Assembly (NCBI GenBank): GCA_023409695.1
Contig: JAEYQZ010000062.1
Location: 1-6,482 of the forward strand
Source of the DNA: Methanobacteriota archaeon
GTDB taxonomy: Archaea > Methanobacteriota > Methanobacteria > Methanobacteriales > Methanobacteriaceae
DNA length: 6,482 nucleotides
Direction of reading: 5' to 3'
The notes under the pieces are model-generated. The model was not told where the DNA came from. It did not search any database and saw only the letters and a list, made by a program, of their open reading frames with translations. Positions 6,068-6,482 of this stretch are shown here, piece after piece. The translations under genes and the position numbers were made by a program. Position 1 is the stretch's first letter; each line of letters starts with the position of its first letter.

Positions 6068-6482
6068 TTGAATGAAATGAAAATTGATTGTCCAGTCTGT
6101 GAATGTAAAAATTCAATGATAGTTATAACAAAAACAGAAAATATTCCGTATTTTGGGGAAATAATGGAATCCACAGCCAAATGTCATGATTGTGGATATA
6201 AACATTCTGATATAATGTGCCTTGAACAAAAAGAACCAGTAAGATATGAGCTAAAAGTAGATAAATCTAATTTAAATGCAAGGGTTATCAGATCTCAATC
6301 AGCTACAATCAGCATACCTGAACTGGGCTTGAAAGTAGAACCCGGTCCAAGATCACAGGGTTATGTCTCAAATGTTGAGGGTGTGCTAGCTAGATTCCAC
6401 GACGCTGTTATAACTGCTATGAATCTTGTTGAAGATGAACAATCTAAGGAAAATGCGTCTAATATCTTAAAAGAGCTTGAAA
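6068..6482 (+). CDS. ZPR1-type zinc-finger protein, cut by the window end
   Basis: The first 138 codons of an archaeal ZPR1 zinc-finger protein, open at the right edge. A four-cysteine finger is formed by Cys8, Cys11, Cys39 and Cys42 (CPVC and CHDC, 27 residues apart). The ZPR1 hallmark follows: [20 protein letters not shown] (78-97), then [10 protein letters not shown]. In eukaryotes ZPR1 has two such modules and binds elongation factor eEF1A; archaeal proteins have one module, and their role, perhaps with aEF1A, is little known. TTG 6068 is preferred on ribosome-site spacing; ATG 6077 would remove three residues and leave the finger intact. It is separated from the kinase-like gene by the hairpin and T tracts, so it may have its own promoter in the AT-rich gap 5982-6067. 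Confidence 0.9.
   Translation, partial: MNEMKIDCPVCECKNSMIVITKTENIPYFGEIMESTAKCHDCGYKHSDIMCLEQKEPVRYELKVDKSNLNARVIRSQSATISIPELGLKVEPGPRSQGYVSNVEGVLARFHDAVITAMNLVEDEQSKENASNILKELE

Overview
The window looks like a chromosomal segment of a methanogenic archaeon, most likely of the order Methanobacteriales (Methanobacterium or a close relative). The DNA is AT-rich. Archaeal signatures include an archaeal-type SepF, a DUF2226-like protein, an archaeal-sized ZPR1 protein and a kinase related to archaeal 2-phosphoglycerate kinase. Shine-Dalgarno sites match the archaeal/bacterial anti-SD, and TTG or GTG starts are frequent. The order is inferred from protein resemblance; no rRNA or tRNA is present to confirm it.

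Layout. A run of five genes lies on the minus strand from about 4426 down to 18. In transcription order they are a DUF1611/DgcN-like P-loop protein (TTG start), the FtsZ-anchor SepF, a 408-aa DUF2226-like protein with a Pro/Glu/Lys-rich repeat linker, a canonical MinD ATPase, and a second MinD paralogue whose P-loop lysine is arginine. Spacing is 49, 117, 10 and 30 bases. The DUF2226-like and first minD genes are clearly coupled, because the stop codon of one is embedded in the ribosome binding site of the next. Diverging from this run, a plus-strand series begins at about 4563: a Roadblock/LC7 protein (GTG start), a 2-phosphoglycerate-kinase-like P-loop protein (TTG start), and a ZPR1-type zinc-finger protein (TTG start) cut by the window end. 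A 16-bp perfect inverted repeat followed by T tracts separates the last two and is a likely terminator.

How the genes may work together. SepF is the membrane anchor of FtsZ in archaea. MinD ATPases are membrane-associated positioning proteins, and Roadblock proteins usually regulate or scaffold small GTPases. Having sepF, a multidomain DUF2226-like protein and two minD genes side by side, with a roadblock gene diverging from the same region, suggests a division or cell-polarity module. That link is inference from gene order. The most interesting features are the Lys16-to-Arg change in one of the tandem MinD proteins and the uncharacterised DUF2226-like protein coupled to the intact MinD. No mobile element, CRISPR array, tRNA or rRNA was seen. 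All gaps between genes are shorter than 300 bases.
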